From contig NVVD01000005.1 in assembly GCA_002402105.1 (NCBI GenBank), positions 15,779-53,223 of the forward strand: a DNA stretch of 37,445 nt. Direction: 5' to 3'. Of this stretch, positions 15,226-23,981 are shown piece after piece (the first letter of the stretch is position 1; every line of letters starts with the position of its first letter). Source of the stretch: Candidatus Cloacimonadota bacterium (GTDB taxonomy: Bacteria > Muiribacteriota > UBA6191). The notes beneath the pieces are model-generated. The model had not been told where the DNA came from, ran no database searches, and saw only the letters and a program-made list of their open reading frames with translations. Made by a program: the position numbers and the translations under genes.

Positions 15226-18200
15226 AATAATACTTTACTTCATTCTTTTAAGTTATTTCACTGTTTTAAGTTTAATAGCAATTCCTTTAACTAAAACAGA
15301 GGCTATTAATCAAATAAAAATAAGAAATGGAGACATTTATATTTTGGTTAACCCAGACCCTACTTCTGGTATTACCAGTTCAAGTGCTTATGGATTATGG
15401 AGATTTTATCGTGGGAAGGATTACCCCGATGATACAAAATACAAACGTGAAAAAATGTCTGGTTTTCCGTCTGGTGATGGTACTTATTCTGGTTTAACTG
15501 TTGATAAATTTGCAAAAGTTTATGTTTTTAAAGAAAAAGCAGATGCTACCCCTACATCAATTGTTACTCTTACAAATAAACATCCAGATTTTGGCTCTGG
15601 TGGTAATTTAACAATGGTTAATACTAATAATACTAAAATGAAAGTAGGTACTGGATGTGCTGCATTAAAAGCTGTAAAAGGTTCTCCTCCTGGATGGGTT
15701 TATGTGATAACTGATAACGGAAAAGAGGGTTGGGTTGAATTATATAACACTACGGCTCATGGCTCATTAGGACCTGTTGTTACTCTTTCTGAAAAAGCAG
15801 GAGTTTTAAATAGTATAAAAGCGGCTGGAGGTACTATTTTACCACCAGCTTTTAAATCATCAGCGGCAAACTTTTATTATACTGCTCACGGAGGCTTTTG
15901 GACAGGTAAACGTTCAAACCCAACTCACGGTATTGAAATAGCTGGTTCTACTGGTAGCCCAGGTCGTGTAGCATCAGGAGCTCCGTTTTGCGGAAATCCT
16001 GCCGAAGCTAAAGGTGGGATGAGATACCCTGAATGGGCTTATGTTGCACCAGGTTCAACAGGCTCTCCTTGTGGCTCAAAACTTTATCCTTCTTTAGGTG
16101 CATTTTTTATGACACCAGCAAGGTCAACTCATGCAGCAGATGGTGGAAAAGGTACAAATTTAGCAGCTACAAGAGTTTGCTCTGTGGAGAAAGAAGTTCG
16201 TCAATTATTTTTTGACAGATATATTTCTGGTCTCGATCATGATATCTTAAGAGATTCTAAAACCTCTCTAGGTTTAGATAATGAAGATTTATTTCCAAGT
16301 CCTCCAACATTAGCTAACTCGGGTAAATTAATTTTTGGTACGAGTCCTGTTTCTGTTTCAGTTGGTTCTTTAACCGCTTATGCAAGATACAATCACTGTG
16401 GTGATATGTGTGGTGCACCTGGTCAAAGTGCACCACCTGTTCGTACTTCTCCTGGTAAAGCAGTAGGAGCTATGTCATCTTTTGGCACCAAAGATTCTCA
16501 ACAACGAAAATATATTTTAAAATCTTCAAGTGCTGGTGGTTCTATTGAAACATGGGTAATGCGAATTGACGGAAATGGATCTAGTACAGCTCTTGTTAGA
16601 ACAGCTTTAGTTAAAAGGGATAATGGTACTTTTGATTATAATGGTGTTACAGGAGCAGATTTTAATCCAGAAACTGATGCTATCGGTTCAAGGTTTGGTG
16701 CAAGCCAATATATTGGCTTTAGAGATACTGGATCAGGTATAGGTCATATTTCTTCTATTCAAGTATCTAAAAGAAGTCCTGATAAAGATTGGGTTTATAC
16801 TTCTAACCCAGTAAATTCACAGTTTTTTAGAGTTTCTGAAAGCTTTTGGGGAACAGGTGGTATTCAATGGATTTTAAGAGATCCAAACAATGCTACAATT
16901 GATTGGTTACAAGTAAACCACGAAACAGGAATAAGAATTTCTGAAGGAACCATGCCAGTTAATAATGTAGCTTCTGTGGTAGCGTTTGGTGTAGATGGTG
17001 ATGGTAAAGTGTATTGGCTTGAAAAATCATTTCAAGAAAACTTAAATCAATTAACCGAGAAACTAGGTGGAACAAACCCTACATGGGATAAAATATTTAA
17101 TTCAGGTAAGCTAATTTCTCCTACTAGTACACCAACTTTAAAACCACTATCTGGAGAGTCAGAAGTACCTATTTTAATTACAGTTTCAAGAGATACTGGA
17201 CTTGGTTTATTTAAGTCAGCTATTGGAGTAGCTACTCCGTTTTTTATTGGTACCCTTCCTACCGGTGGAGTTGGATGTCAAAGAACTTTTTTATCACGCT
17301 CTGCTGACCCTTCAAAACCTGGACGTTGGGGAGATGACTGGAGTGGTCAATTTTGTAATACTCCAGATAATACCCTCGCTGTAGATGTAGAAATGGCAGT
17401 TATTAATGTAGCAAATCCTCCATTATCTGAGGGAAAGTTTTCTTTAGATATTGTTGATGTACCAGAGGTTTTAGAAGGACAAAAAGTTGTATTTTACATG
17501 GAAAACCCTCCAAAATTTAACGGACAAAAAGCACAACTTGCAGGAGCTGGTGGAATAGCTCCTATTATGCCTTATGACTGTTCAGCTGGGACAGTTTTAC
17601 GTTCTTTTTCAGAAAGTACTGTTGCTGGTGCTTTTGATGGTTATGTAAGAATGGTTTCTAATGAAAGTAAAACAGGTTCAAGACCAGTTTTAGATCAATT
17701 GAAGTTATTGCCTGAACCAAGAAATGGAGGAGTACAAACAGTAACCGGAAAAGCATGGACTTATGAAGATAGTGATAATGGCGGAAATTTTGGACAAAAC
17801 CTCCCTTCTTTTATCTATGAAAAGATTCCAAACCCTTTGATTAATTTTGGTAATTGTGCGGGTGGGTTTCCTATAAAAAGTATTGGACCAGATGTTAAGA
17901 CTCTTAGATATAGATGGATGGTGAAAGCTTTAACTCCTCCAATGAGTAGAAAGAAAAATCATCCAAATTTACTCGGTTTACCAAATCAATGTGAAAATCC
18001 AACAACAGATCCAAGTTTTATTGAGCCAATGCTAAAAGAAATTCCAGGATTAATTTTTGCAAGTTGTTATAAAGATGTTCCTTTGCATTCTGATCTTGCA
18101 ATGGCAGCAGAGTTTCAAACAGAAGTGAAATCTCCAGAAATTGAGTTTCCTGATCCTGGCTCATATGAAGTTATTTTAGAGTTAATTGGTTTACGTTGGA

Positions 18201-21200
18201 ATGCAGACGGTTTAACATTTGATGATGAGTCTACAGGTGTAACTTATGAAGTAACAAAAGCTGTAGCAAGTTATATTGTAAATGTTCATCCAATGCAAGC
18301 TCAAGTTGATGGTTCAGTTAGTGATATTCATATTATGAATAATTTTGCAGCTTTTACTAATACAAACACCACTTGGAATGGTACTCCGATTGTAGATAAT
18401 ATAGTTAGCAGTAATTCAGCTCATTTAGAAGTAATTGAAGATACTGCTTTTCCATTAGTAGCAGAAGTAACAATTGATTTTTATCGTGCTCCTTCTAAAG
18501 AGTATATTGATGGTGTTTCAAATCAAACCATGAAAAAATATGATGGTGTTGGTGTTTGGGATTATAGTTACCCAGGTATTGTTCATAATAAACTTTTATC
18601 TCATCCAATGAACTTTGCTACGAGCGGAATAAATAATGGTGCTGGTAACGATGGTACAGCAAACTATGATACAAGTCCTGTTATTGATGAACTAGGAGGA
18701 GGAGTATTGGCTCCTCCAAGATATTTAACGGGTGCTGATAGTAAATTATCACACATACAGGGTACTTATAGTTTAGATGATTATTATACTGATGGTGTTG
18801 GCGGAGCTAGTCCTAATGGTTTGGTAAATACTTATGAATCTATGTTTGATTGGTATGAAATTAAATATTATTGGTTTTATAGATATAAAAATGCGATTAC
18901 TGGTGAACGTACTAAGCCTAAACTTTTTAGAAAAGGTAACTTATCTGAGATTTGGGCAATTCAAAACCTTGCTAGTGTAAACGGAATAAAAAAAATTATA
19001 CCAGATGAGCTTCAAAGTACTTCTACTGGTTGGAATGAAGGTGAATTAATAAAAGTTTTAGATGCAGATAGAAGAACATATAAAGTTCGTATTCCTTTAT
19101 TTCAAGACAGACTTTTATCAGGTCCTCAATCAATTGAAGATCAAGTTGTAAATTGGGCTGCATTGAGTAATTCAGCAAACCCAGACTTTTCAAGTTTAAC
19201 ACCAGTAAATGTAATTAAAAATGGTGTAAACCTGATAGATACTCAATTGGGATTATATTCTTTTAAGGTTCCGTCTGAGCCTACTTCTATTGAATTTAGT
19301 TTTTATATTGATTATCCAACGGTAAAATGGTCTAAAAGAAATCGTCAAGATCATATTCTTAGTGGTATTAATGTTAATGAAACAGTTTCTTCTGATATAG
19401 CTAATGAAACAGGATCTACAGATACAGCAACTCTTTTGGGCAATCTTGATTTAAATGCAACTTATTATGATTTAGTTCCTTGGGGGCCAAGATCACAAGC
19501 AGCAGCAGACATTGATCAAAGTTTAATCGGAATACCTAATATATCAGATGCTACAAGAAGTTTTGGTGGTGGAGACCCTCGAATGATTGCTACAAATCAG
19601 AGCGGCTGGGGAAATCTAGGTGCTTATAAAGCGTATGGTGCTGGGTTTTATGAAGATGATTTATTGAGTGGAGGATTAGAATATAATGGTGATTATACCA
19701 GAGAAAAAACAGATAAAAATGATAACTGGTTTGATGTAATCGTACTTGATAATACACCGCCATCTATTTCGTATGTTAATGATGTTGCTTCTATTCCAAC
19801 GCTAACTAGTGGCTATAATACTTTTAACTTTGGCTCAGAAGTTGGTGGAATGTGGGATAATGGCGATGGAATTGTACTATCTGTAATAGATAATAACCCT
19901 TTTCAACACTGGAAAGACTATAAAGCATTTGATACAACAACCCCTGATGTAGAGCTTTTTACTCCATATTTACAGCAGTTTTACTATGATCTTGGCCCTA
20001 GCCCTAAAAATATGCTAGGTTTAGGCTTAATGGATAATAACTCTACACCAGAACCATGTGTTTGGGGTTATTCAATCGCTAATCCTTTATCTCCAAGTGA
20101 TGGAGAGGGTGGTACAGCGACAAGTTGGTTAAGTCCTTTTGGACAAAATCAAGATGTTTTTACAAGTAAAGTAGTTGATTATACAAAGTGTAATTTTAGA
20201 CATCCTTATTCATCATTATCTTTTGATGATCAAGCTTTTGTAAAACATGATACACCAGACTTTAATGTAACAAATATTTTAGAAGGAGGAGCAGTAAACT
20301 TTACACCTCCAAATACTTTATTAAAAGGGTCTATATTTGATGGTAGTGGAGTAAATCCTGTTGATAATAGTTATTATGCTATGCAATTTAGACCAAAGGT
20401 TGATAATAGTTTAGCTGATTATGGTGGAGACTCAAATGGTGAGATTAGATTTTTATCAGATCCAGGTAACTATGACGCATTAGATGGTAGTTCGGTTAAC
20501 TTTTCTTATCAAACAACATCATTTTTTAATAACTTTTTTGATAGAACTACTGCTTATCGAACAGCATTTTATTGGATTCCAAAAGATGCTTTGATTTCAC
20601 CTTATTTTTTAGGAGCATCCTCTAATGGTATTGAAACATATAAAGCTTATGCAAGAGCATACGATGTTTCAAGAAGATATGGTGGTTTAGCTAGAGAAGA
20701 TGTGGGTACAGTAACTGGGACTATAGATCAAAAGCCTGACTTAAAGTCTACAGAAGTCGGTACTTATAGAGTTCATGATAATGTAGCTCCGAATTTAAAA
20801 GTCACATTTTTTGATTATAAACAAAATAGTTTGTTTAAATTTTTAATTGTTGCTGATGCTAGTCATCATCAAAAACAAGGACAAGCAGGAGAATTTAGTA
20901 GCAATGCTATTTTAATGAAAAGTAAAGATCAAAGAGGTACTTACTATCAAAAAATAGGAGATCAATCTCAAACAGATTATTCATCTGGTCGTTTAGCTAT
21001 AACAACTGATTTTGATTTAGCACATCCATCAACAATAAGTGGTTTAGCTGCTTATGGGACTAATGCATCAGGACTTGGTAATTTTTTGGTAAAAATACCA
21101 GAAGATGTTAGATTTAAAATCAAAGTAGAAGCTGTTGATAATGTAACTTTACCAGAAAATATTCAAATTGAAATACAAAGTGATACAAGTGGATTTAGTT

Positions 21201-21439
21201 TGGGTTCATTAGTTGAAACAGAAAATCCTTTTTTGGCAAAAGTAACAACGGTTAGAAATTATCAAAGTCAGGGTTTTATTTCAAATTTTTGGCAATATCC
21301 ACAACCTGGTCGATATGATGTTATTAAAATAACAATTTCAGATCAACAGGGTAATCGTCGTATGGTTAAATTTCCAATTGAAGTTATTCCTCAAGATTTA
21401 CACTTTAGAAAACTTGGTGATAGTACAAGGATAAAATGA
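15218..21439 (+). CDS. Giant 2073-aa secreted, beta-rich protein
   Basis: A signal peptide is present (about residues 1-29, ending LTKTEA). The N-terminal third has repeated Gly/Asp-rich strand patterns like a beta-propeller (for example SVVAFGVDGDGKVYWLEKS near 590). Further on are Ig/PKD-like pieces: FPDPGSYEVILELIG near 977, DNTPPSISYVND near 1511, HDNVAPNLKVTFFD near 1852 and PQPGRYDVIKITISDQQGN near 2026. No catalytic motif, LPxTG, autotransporter barrel or T9SS-type tail was seen. It is most likely a cell-surface or extracellular structural, adhesive or sensory protein. It overlaps the Skp-like gene by 8 bp and the radical SAM gene by 4 bp (ATGA). It is less AT-rich than its neighbours, with many Gly, Pro and Thr codons, which may just reflect composition of the protein. 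Confidence 0.8.
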   Translation: MNKIILYFILLSYFTVLSLIAIPLTKTEAINQIKIRNGDIYILVNPDPTSGITSSSAYGLWRFYRGKDYPDDTKYKREKMSGFPSGDGTYSGLTVDKFAKVYVFKEKADATPTSIVTLTNKHPDFGSGGNLTMVNTNNTKMKVGTGCAALKAVKGSPPGWVYVITDNGKEGWVELYNTTAHGSLGPVVTLSEKAGVLNSIKAAGGTILPPAFKSSAANFYYTAHGGFWTGKRSNPTHGIEIAGSTGSPGRVASGAPFCGNPAEAKGGMRYPEWAYVAPGSTGSPCGSKLYPSLGAFFMTPARSTHAADGGKGTNLAATRVCSVEKEVRQLFFDRYISGLDHDILRDSKTSLGLDNEDLFPSPPTLANSGKLIFGTSPVSVSVGSLTAYARYNHCGDMCGAPGQSAPPVRTSPGKAVGAMSSFGTKDSQQRKYILKSSSAGGSIETWVMRIDGNGSSTALVRTALVKRDNGTFDYNGVTGADFNPETDAIGSRFGASQYIGFRDTGSGIGHISSIQVSKRSPDKDWVYTSNPVNSQFFRVSESFWGTGGIQWILRDPNNATIDWLQVNHETGIRISEGTMPVNNVASVVAFGVDGDGKVYWLEKSFQENLNQLTEKLGGTNPTWDKIFNSGKLISPTSTPTLKPLSGESEVPILITVSRDTGLGLFKSAIGVATPFFIGTLPTGGVGCQRTFLSRSADPSKPGRWGDDWSGQFCNTPDNTLAVDVEMAVINVANPPLSEGKFSLDIVDVPEVLEGQKVVFYMENPPKFNGQKAQLAGAGGIAPIMPYDCSAGTVLRSFSESTVAGAFDGYVRMVSNESKTGSRPVLDQLKLLPEPRNGGVQTVTGKAWTYEDSDNGGNFGQNLPSFIYEKIPNPLINFGNCAGGFPIKSIGPDVKTLRYRWMVKALTPPMSRKKNHPNLLGLPNQCENPTTDPSFIEPMLKEIPGLIFASCYKDVPLHSDLAMAAEFQTEVKSPEIEFPDPGSYEVILELIGLRWNADGLTFDDESTGVTYEVTKAVASYIVNVHPMQAQVDGSVSDIHIMNNFAAFTNTNTTWNGTPIVDNIVSSNSAHLEVIEDTAFPLVAEVTIDFYRAPSKEYIDGVSNQTMKKYDGVGVWDYSYPGIVHNKLLSHPMNFATSGINNGAGNDGTANYDTSPVIDELGGGVLAPPRYLTGADSKLSHIQGTYSLDDYYTDGVGGASPNGLVNTYESMFDWYEIKYYWFYRYKNAITGERTKPKLFRKGNLSEIWAIQNLASVNGIKKIIPDELQSTSTGWNEGELIKVLDADRRTYKVRIPLFQDRLLSGPQSIEDQVVNWAALSNSANPDFSSLTPVNVIKNGVNLIDTQLGLYSFKVPSEPTSIEFSFYIDYPTVKWSKRNRQDHILSGINVNETVSSDIANETGSTDTATLLGNLDLNATYYDLVPWGPRSQAAADIDQSLIGIPNISDATRSFGGGDPRMIATNQSGWGNLGAYKAYGAGFYEDDLLSGGLEYNGDYTREKTDKNDNWFDVIVLDNTPPSISYVNDVASIPTLTSGYNTFNFGSEVGGMWDNGDGIVLSVIDNNPFQHWKDYKAFDTTTPDVELFTPYLQQFYYDLGPSPKNMLGLGLMDNNSTPEPCVWGYSIANPLSPSDGEGGTATSWLSPFGQNQDVFTSKVVDYTKCNFRHPYSSLSFDDQAFVKHDTPDFNVTNILEGGAVNFTPPNTLLKGSIFDGSGVNPVDNSYYAMQFRPKVDNSLADYGGDSNGEIRFLSDPGNYDALDGSSVNFSYQTTSFFNNFFDRTTAYRTAFYWIPKDALISPYFLGASSNGIETYKAYARAYDVSRRYGGLAREDVGTVTGTIDQKPDLKSTEVGTYRVHDNVAPNLKVTFFDYKQNSLFKFLIVADASHHQKQGQAGEFSSNAILMKSKDQRGTYYQKIGDQSQTDYSSGRLAITTDFDLAHPSTISGLAAYGTNASGLGNFLVKIPEDVRFKIKVEAVDNVTLPENIQIEIQSDTSGFSLGSLVETENPFLAKVTTVRNYQSQGFISNFWQYPQPGRYDVIKITISDQQGNRRMVKFPIEVIPQDLHFRKLGDSTRIK

Positions 21440-22332
21440 GCATTTTTTATAAAGAACCTATATTTAGACCCCCTTCTGAAGCAAACTCTTTGTTGATTCA
21501 TGCTACATTAGGGTGTCAATATGATTGTAGTTTTTGTGGAATGTATATATCAAAGAGATTTCAAGTACGACCAGTTCATGAAACTCTAAAAGATTTAGAT
21601 GAAGCAAAAAAAACTTACGGTGAAAATGTTCGTCGTATCTTTTTGATGGATGGAAATGCTTTTGTTTGCCATCCAAAAGTGTTGAATAAGATTGCTGTAC
21701 ATGCCCAAAAATTGTTTCCTAATTTAAATAGAATTAGCTCATATGCTCATGCTTCAGATGTTTTAAGAAGAAGCCCCAAAGATTTAAAAACATTATCAGA
21801 TAATAAACTGAATATGGTATATTTGGGAATTGAAACAGGAGATGATGCTCTTATAAATTCTATAAATAAAAAGTCTAGTAAAAGTGAATTAATAGAAGCA
21901 GCTCAAAAGCTTCATGAGTCTGATATTAAAATGTCTGGTACTATCATGCTTGGGCTTGCTGGGAATGACCCTAAAAAATCATTTCAACATGCTAAAGAAA
22001 CAGCTGATTTAATTAATAAAATGAAACCGAAGACAAAAAAGCCCTGGTATATCTCAGCCTTAACTACAATGCTTGTACCAAATACCCCTCTTCATGAAGA
22101 TAGTGATTTTAAATTACAAGATACCATGGGTATTTTACAAGAGTTAAAAACCCTTTTTATGTTTTTAAACGACGATTTACACGGCTTAATTTTTAGATCA
22201 AATCACGCTTCAAATTATTTAAATCTACAAAGCAACGACCTATCAAAAAATAAAAATGAGTTGTTAGCCCAAATAGATTATGCTTTAGATCATCCAGAGG
22301 TTTTAAAGGCGGAGTGGATGCGTGGGTTGTAG
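21436..22332 (+). CDS. Radical SAM enzyme
   Basis: The cluster motif CQYDCSFC (C27, C31, C34; CX3CX2C) binds the 4Fe-4S cluster that cleaves S-adenosylmethionine. FLMDGNAF (about 71-78), YLGIETGDD (about 135) and SGTIMLGLAGND (about 172) are the usual later barrel strands. At 298 aa it is a bare SAM barrel with a short tail: no SPASM or B12-binding domain. It is cytoplasmic. It resembles a common, functionally undefined group of HemN/elongator-like radical SAM proteins, so the substrate is unknown. Its ATG overlaps the stop of the 2073-aa gene as ATGA, so it is made from the same message, which is unusual company for such an enzyme. No terminator hairpin was seen after it. Confidence 0.85.
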   Translation: MSIFYKEPIFRPPSEANSLLIHATLGCQYDCSFCGMYISKRFQVRPVHETLKDLDEAKKTYGENVRRIFLMDGNAFVCHPKVLNKIAVHAQKLFPNLNRISSYAHASDVLRRSPKDLKTLSDNKLNMVYLGIETGDDALINSINKKSSKSELIEAAQKLHESDIKMSGTIMLGLAGNDPKKSFQHAKETADLINKMKPKTKKPWYISALTTMLVPNTPLHEDSDFKLQDTMGILQELKTLFMFLNDDLHGLIFRSNHASNYLNLQSNDLSKNKNELLAQIDYALDHPEVLKAEWMRGL

Positions 22333-22518
22333 GATTATTACCATGTTAAAGGATTTGCATTCCATAGTTTAATATTTTTTTTATTTATATCTTTATCATA
22401 TTTATGTATTAGCCTATTATGACTAATTTCTTGTTTTTTTTTGGGTGAAACGCAAAATTATTAGTACTTTTTTTTTGAATCATATTTTAATTATGCAATA
22501 GTTTTTGTCTTTAGTAAA

Positions 22519-22593
22519 TTACTTGGGTTTTTTATTTGTTAAATCTATTTCTTTTTTTAATTGGTCTAGTTCAGATTGTGGAATTTTTGCCAT
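22519..22593 (-). pseudogene. 24-codon frame like the N-terminus of CHC2 zinc-finger primase-like proteins
   Basis: The frame reads MAKIPQSELDQLKKEIDL, then TNKKPK and stop. Its first 18 residues match the opening I remember for CHC2 zinc-finger, primase-like proteins (pattern MARIPxxELERLKxEVSL), which are far longer and carry the zinc-binding Cys/His later. Here the frame ends at once, and no downstream remainder is readable in any frame to the left. AGGTAGG lies five bases before the ATG, so the start itself is intact. It is probably the leftover 5' end of a lost gene; an intact micro-protein is the alternative. The resemblance is from memory and unsearched. Confidence 0.4.
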
Positions 22594-22667
22594 GAAAACC
22601 TACCTTTTTAAAAACTTGTCAATAGTAAAATAAAGTTTTTTTTCAGATTATGATCGTAACAATAAAA

Positions 22668-22733
22668 ACCCCATTTTCGTTCATTATTACAGTGTTAATT
22701 CTCTAAGTCAAGTGAGATGAACGAAAATAGGGT
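22668..22733. repeat. 17-bp inverted repeat around the XRE promoter
   Basis: The left arm (22668-22684, ACCCCATTTTCGTTCAT) and the right arm (22717-22733, ATGAACGAAAATAGGGT) are complementary with one mismatch, separated by 32 bases. The right arm fills the spacer between the proposed -35 and -10 boxes of the XRE gene. That is where a repressor would act, so autoregulation by the XRE protein is a reasonable guess. Confidence 0.6.
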
Positions 22734-22740
22734 ATATAAT
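22712..22740 (+). promoter_or_regulatory. Sigma-70-type promoter of the XRE gene
   Basis: A perfect TATAAT (22735-22740) follows GTGAGA (22712-22717, four of six consensus bases) after 17 bp. Transcription would begin near 22747, about 35 bases before the ATG at 22782. The spacer is the right arm of the inverted repeat. Confidence 0.5.
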
Positions 22741-22781
22741 AGAAACTATTATTGTTTATTTTTTTAAGGTTAGTTATAATT

Positions 22782-23135
22782 ATGGATATGGAATTAAAAA
22801 AATTTGGTTCAAAATTAAGCTTTTTAAGAAAAAAGGCTGGTTATACACAAACTACATTAGGTAAGGCTATTGGTACATCACGTAGAACAATTGCATATTA
22901 TGAAAAAGAAGCAAGTCAACCGCCGATTCAATTGTTAAAAAAATTGGCTAAAGTATTTGGACTACAAGTAGATGAACTACTTGGAAATAATGAAGACTGT
23001 AATGATAGCTTGAAGCCAAGAAGCTCTAGACTTGCCAGAAGAATGTCGCAAATTGAAAGGCTACCACCGCAAGAAAAAAGGCAACTTTTACAAATAATAG
23101 ACGCTTATATTGACAGAGATAACCTATCAAAATAA
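22782..23135 (+). CDS. Small XRE-family helix-turn-helix regulator
   Basis: The frame is open from a TTG at 22752, but ATG 22782 (or 22788) is the likely start, with AAGGT upstream. The product is about 117 aa and cytoplasmic. Residues 8-66 are a Cro/C1-type HTH: LSFLRKKAGYTQTTLGKAIG, SRRTIAYYEKE, LLKKLAKVFGLQVDELLG. The C-terminal tail (about 80-117) contains RLARRMSQIERLPPQEKRQ and LLQIIDAYID, a helix seen in short XRE regulators common on bacterial chromosomes and mobile elements, probably for dimerisation. It stands alone between the radical SAM operon and the giant-protein operon, converging on the latter with 15 bp between the stops. The inverted repeat over its promoter suggests it represses itself. 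Confidence 0.85.
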   Translation: MDMELKKFGSKLSFLRKKAGYTQTTLGKAIGTSRRTIAYYEKEASQPPIQLLKKLAKVFGLQVDELLGNNEDCNDSLKPRSSRLARRMSQIERLPPQEKRQLLQIIDAYIDRDNLSK

Positions 23136-23150
23136 AAGGTTTACTAACAT

Positions 23151-23981
23151 TTAAAATTTAATTAAAACATTAATATTTTTTTGAATTCCATTCTCTAAAT
23201 AATTTATAACTATGTGATTTGGTAAGTTATTAGTAAATTTTAGTAGTATACTTATAACTTCTTGAATACTATAAACTGGATATTGATTAATGTTTAAAAT
23301 TATATGTCCACTCTTAAGACCTAATGTTTCTAAATCAGAGCCTTCATATACTCTACTTAGTTCCATACCCTTACTTTTACCCGCCAATTTATATAAACTT
23401 GGGCTATATTGCATTATCAAATATCTATAATTTTTAACTACGTATTTAAAGTCTTGAATACTAATTTCAAAAGAAGATTCTTTAATTTTTTTCACATTGA
23501 TTTGACTCTTAAAATAGCGTATATGTTTTGGACAATTCTTATATTCCGAAGTTAAAAAATTAGCTGGCTCCCATGTAGAAGGATCATTCCAATCATGATT
23601 ATTTATCAACATGAAGTTTTCATATTTTTTTAAATATTTTAAAGACTCTAAATTTTCTTTTGACTTAATTAATAAATGTCGATTTAATTCGACATAAGGA
23701 TATTTGTCTAAAAAAACAAATCCTCCTTCTTTTTTTTGGTCTCCATCAATATATTTTTTACAGCTTTTCCTTTTTCCAAGCTTTTCACAATAGTGACCAA
23801 TCTTCTTAATGTTACTTTTTTTTGTAAAGTTGTAACCCCTTGAATAGCGAAGTAAACAAACCTCTTCTCTAATTTCAAATAGTGCTACTAAACTCTTTAG
23901 CAAGTTGTTAGCAAAAGAAACGTTAACAGTTTGAGAAATTAGATAAAGATGTAAGGTAATTATCTTGGTTAAATTAAACAT
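23151..23981 (-). CDS. Exported protein with C-terminal PDZ domain, coupled to the RHS gene
   Basis: The 276-aa protein starts with a signal or anchor segment (MFNLTKIITLHLYLISQTVN, then VSFA). The middle (about 30-200) contains Cys residues near 38, 64, 74 and 151 that could form disulfides. Residues 203-276 read as a PDZ domain: MELSRVYEGSDLETLGLKSG, then HIILNINQYPVYSIQEV and IVINYLENG. The preceding helix plus PDZ recalls the C-terminus of type II secretion GspC, but the rest does not. PDZ domains bind protein C-termini or unfolded segments. The ATG directly abuts the TAA of the RHS gene with no spacer, so the products are almost certainly made together. It could be an immunity protein, chaperone or export partner for the RHS toxin-like protein. 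Confidence 0.65.
   Translation of the reverse strand: MFNLTKIITLHLYLISQTVNVSFANNLLKSLVALFEIREEVCLLRYSRGYNFTKKSNIKKIGHYCEKLGKRKSCKKYIDGDQKKEGGFVFLDKYPYVELNRHLLIKSKENLESLKYLKKYENFMLINNHDWNDPSTWEPANFLTSEYKNCPKHIRYFKSQINVKKIKESSFEISIQDFKYVVKNYRYLIMQYSPSLYKLAGKSKGMELSRVYEGSDLETLGLKSGHIILNINQYPVYSIQEVISILLKFTNNLPNHIVINYLENGIQKNINVLIKF

Larger units (their letters stand above)
22333..22781. other. Sparse stretch with decayed mobile-element-like content
   Basis: About 450 bp separate the radical SAM and XRE genes. It holds a 24-codon leftward frame resembling a truncated primase N-terminus (22519-22593), a 17-bp inverted repeat (22668-22733) and the XRE promoter. The rest (22333-22510) is T-rich with no frame, hairpin or motif I can support. 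Confidence 0.5.

Noticed and set aside
16033..16215. Second rightward frame inside the 2073-aa gene
   Set aside because: It is an out-of-frame reading of the giant gene without a ribosome site.
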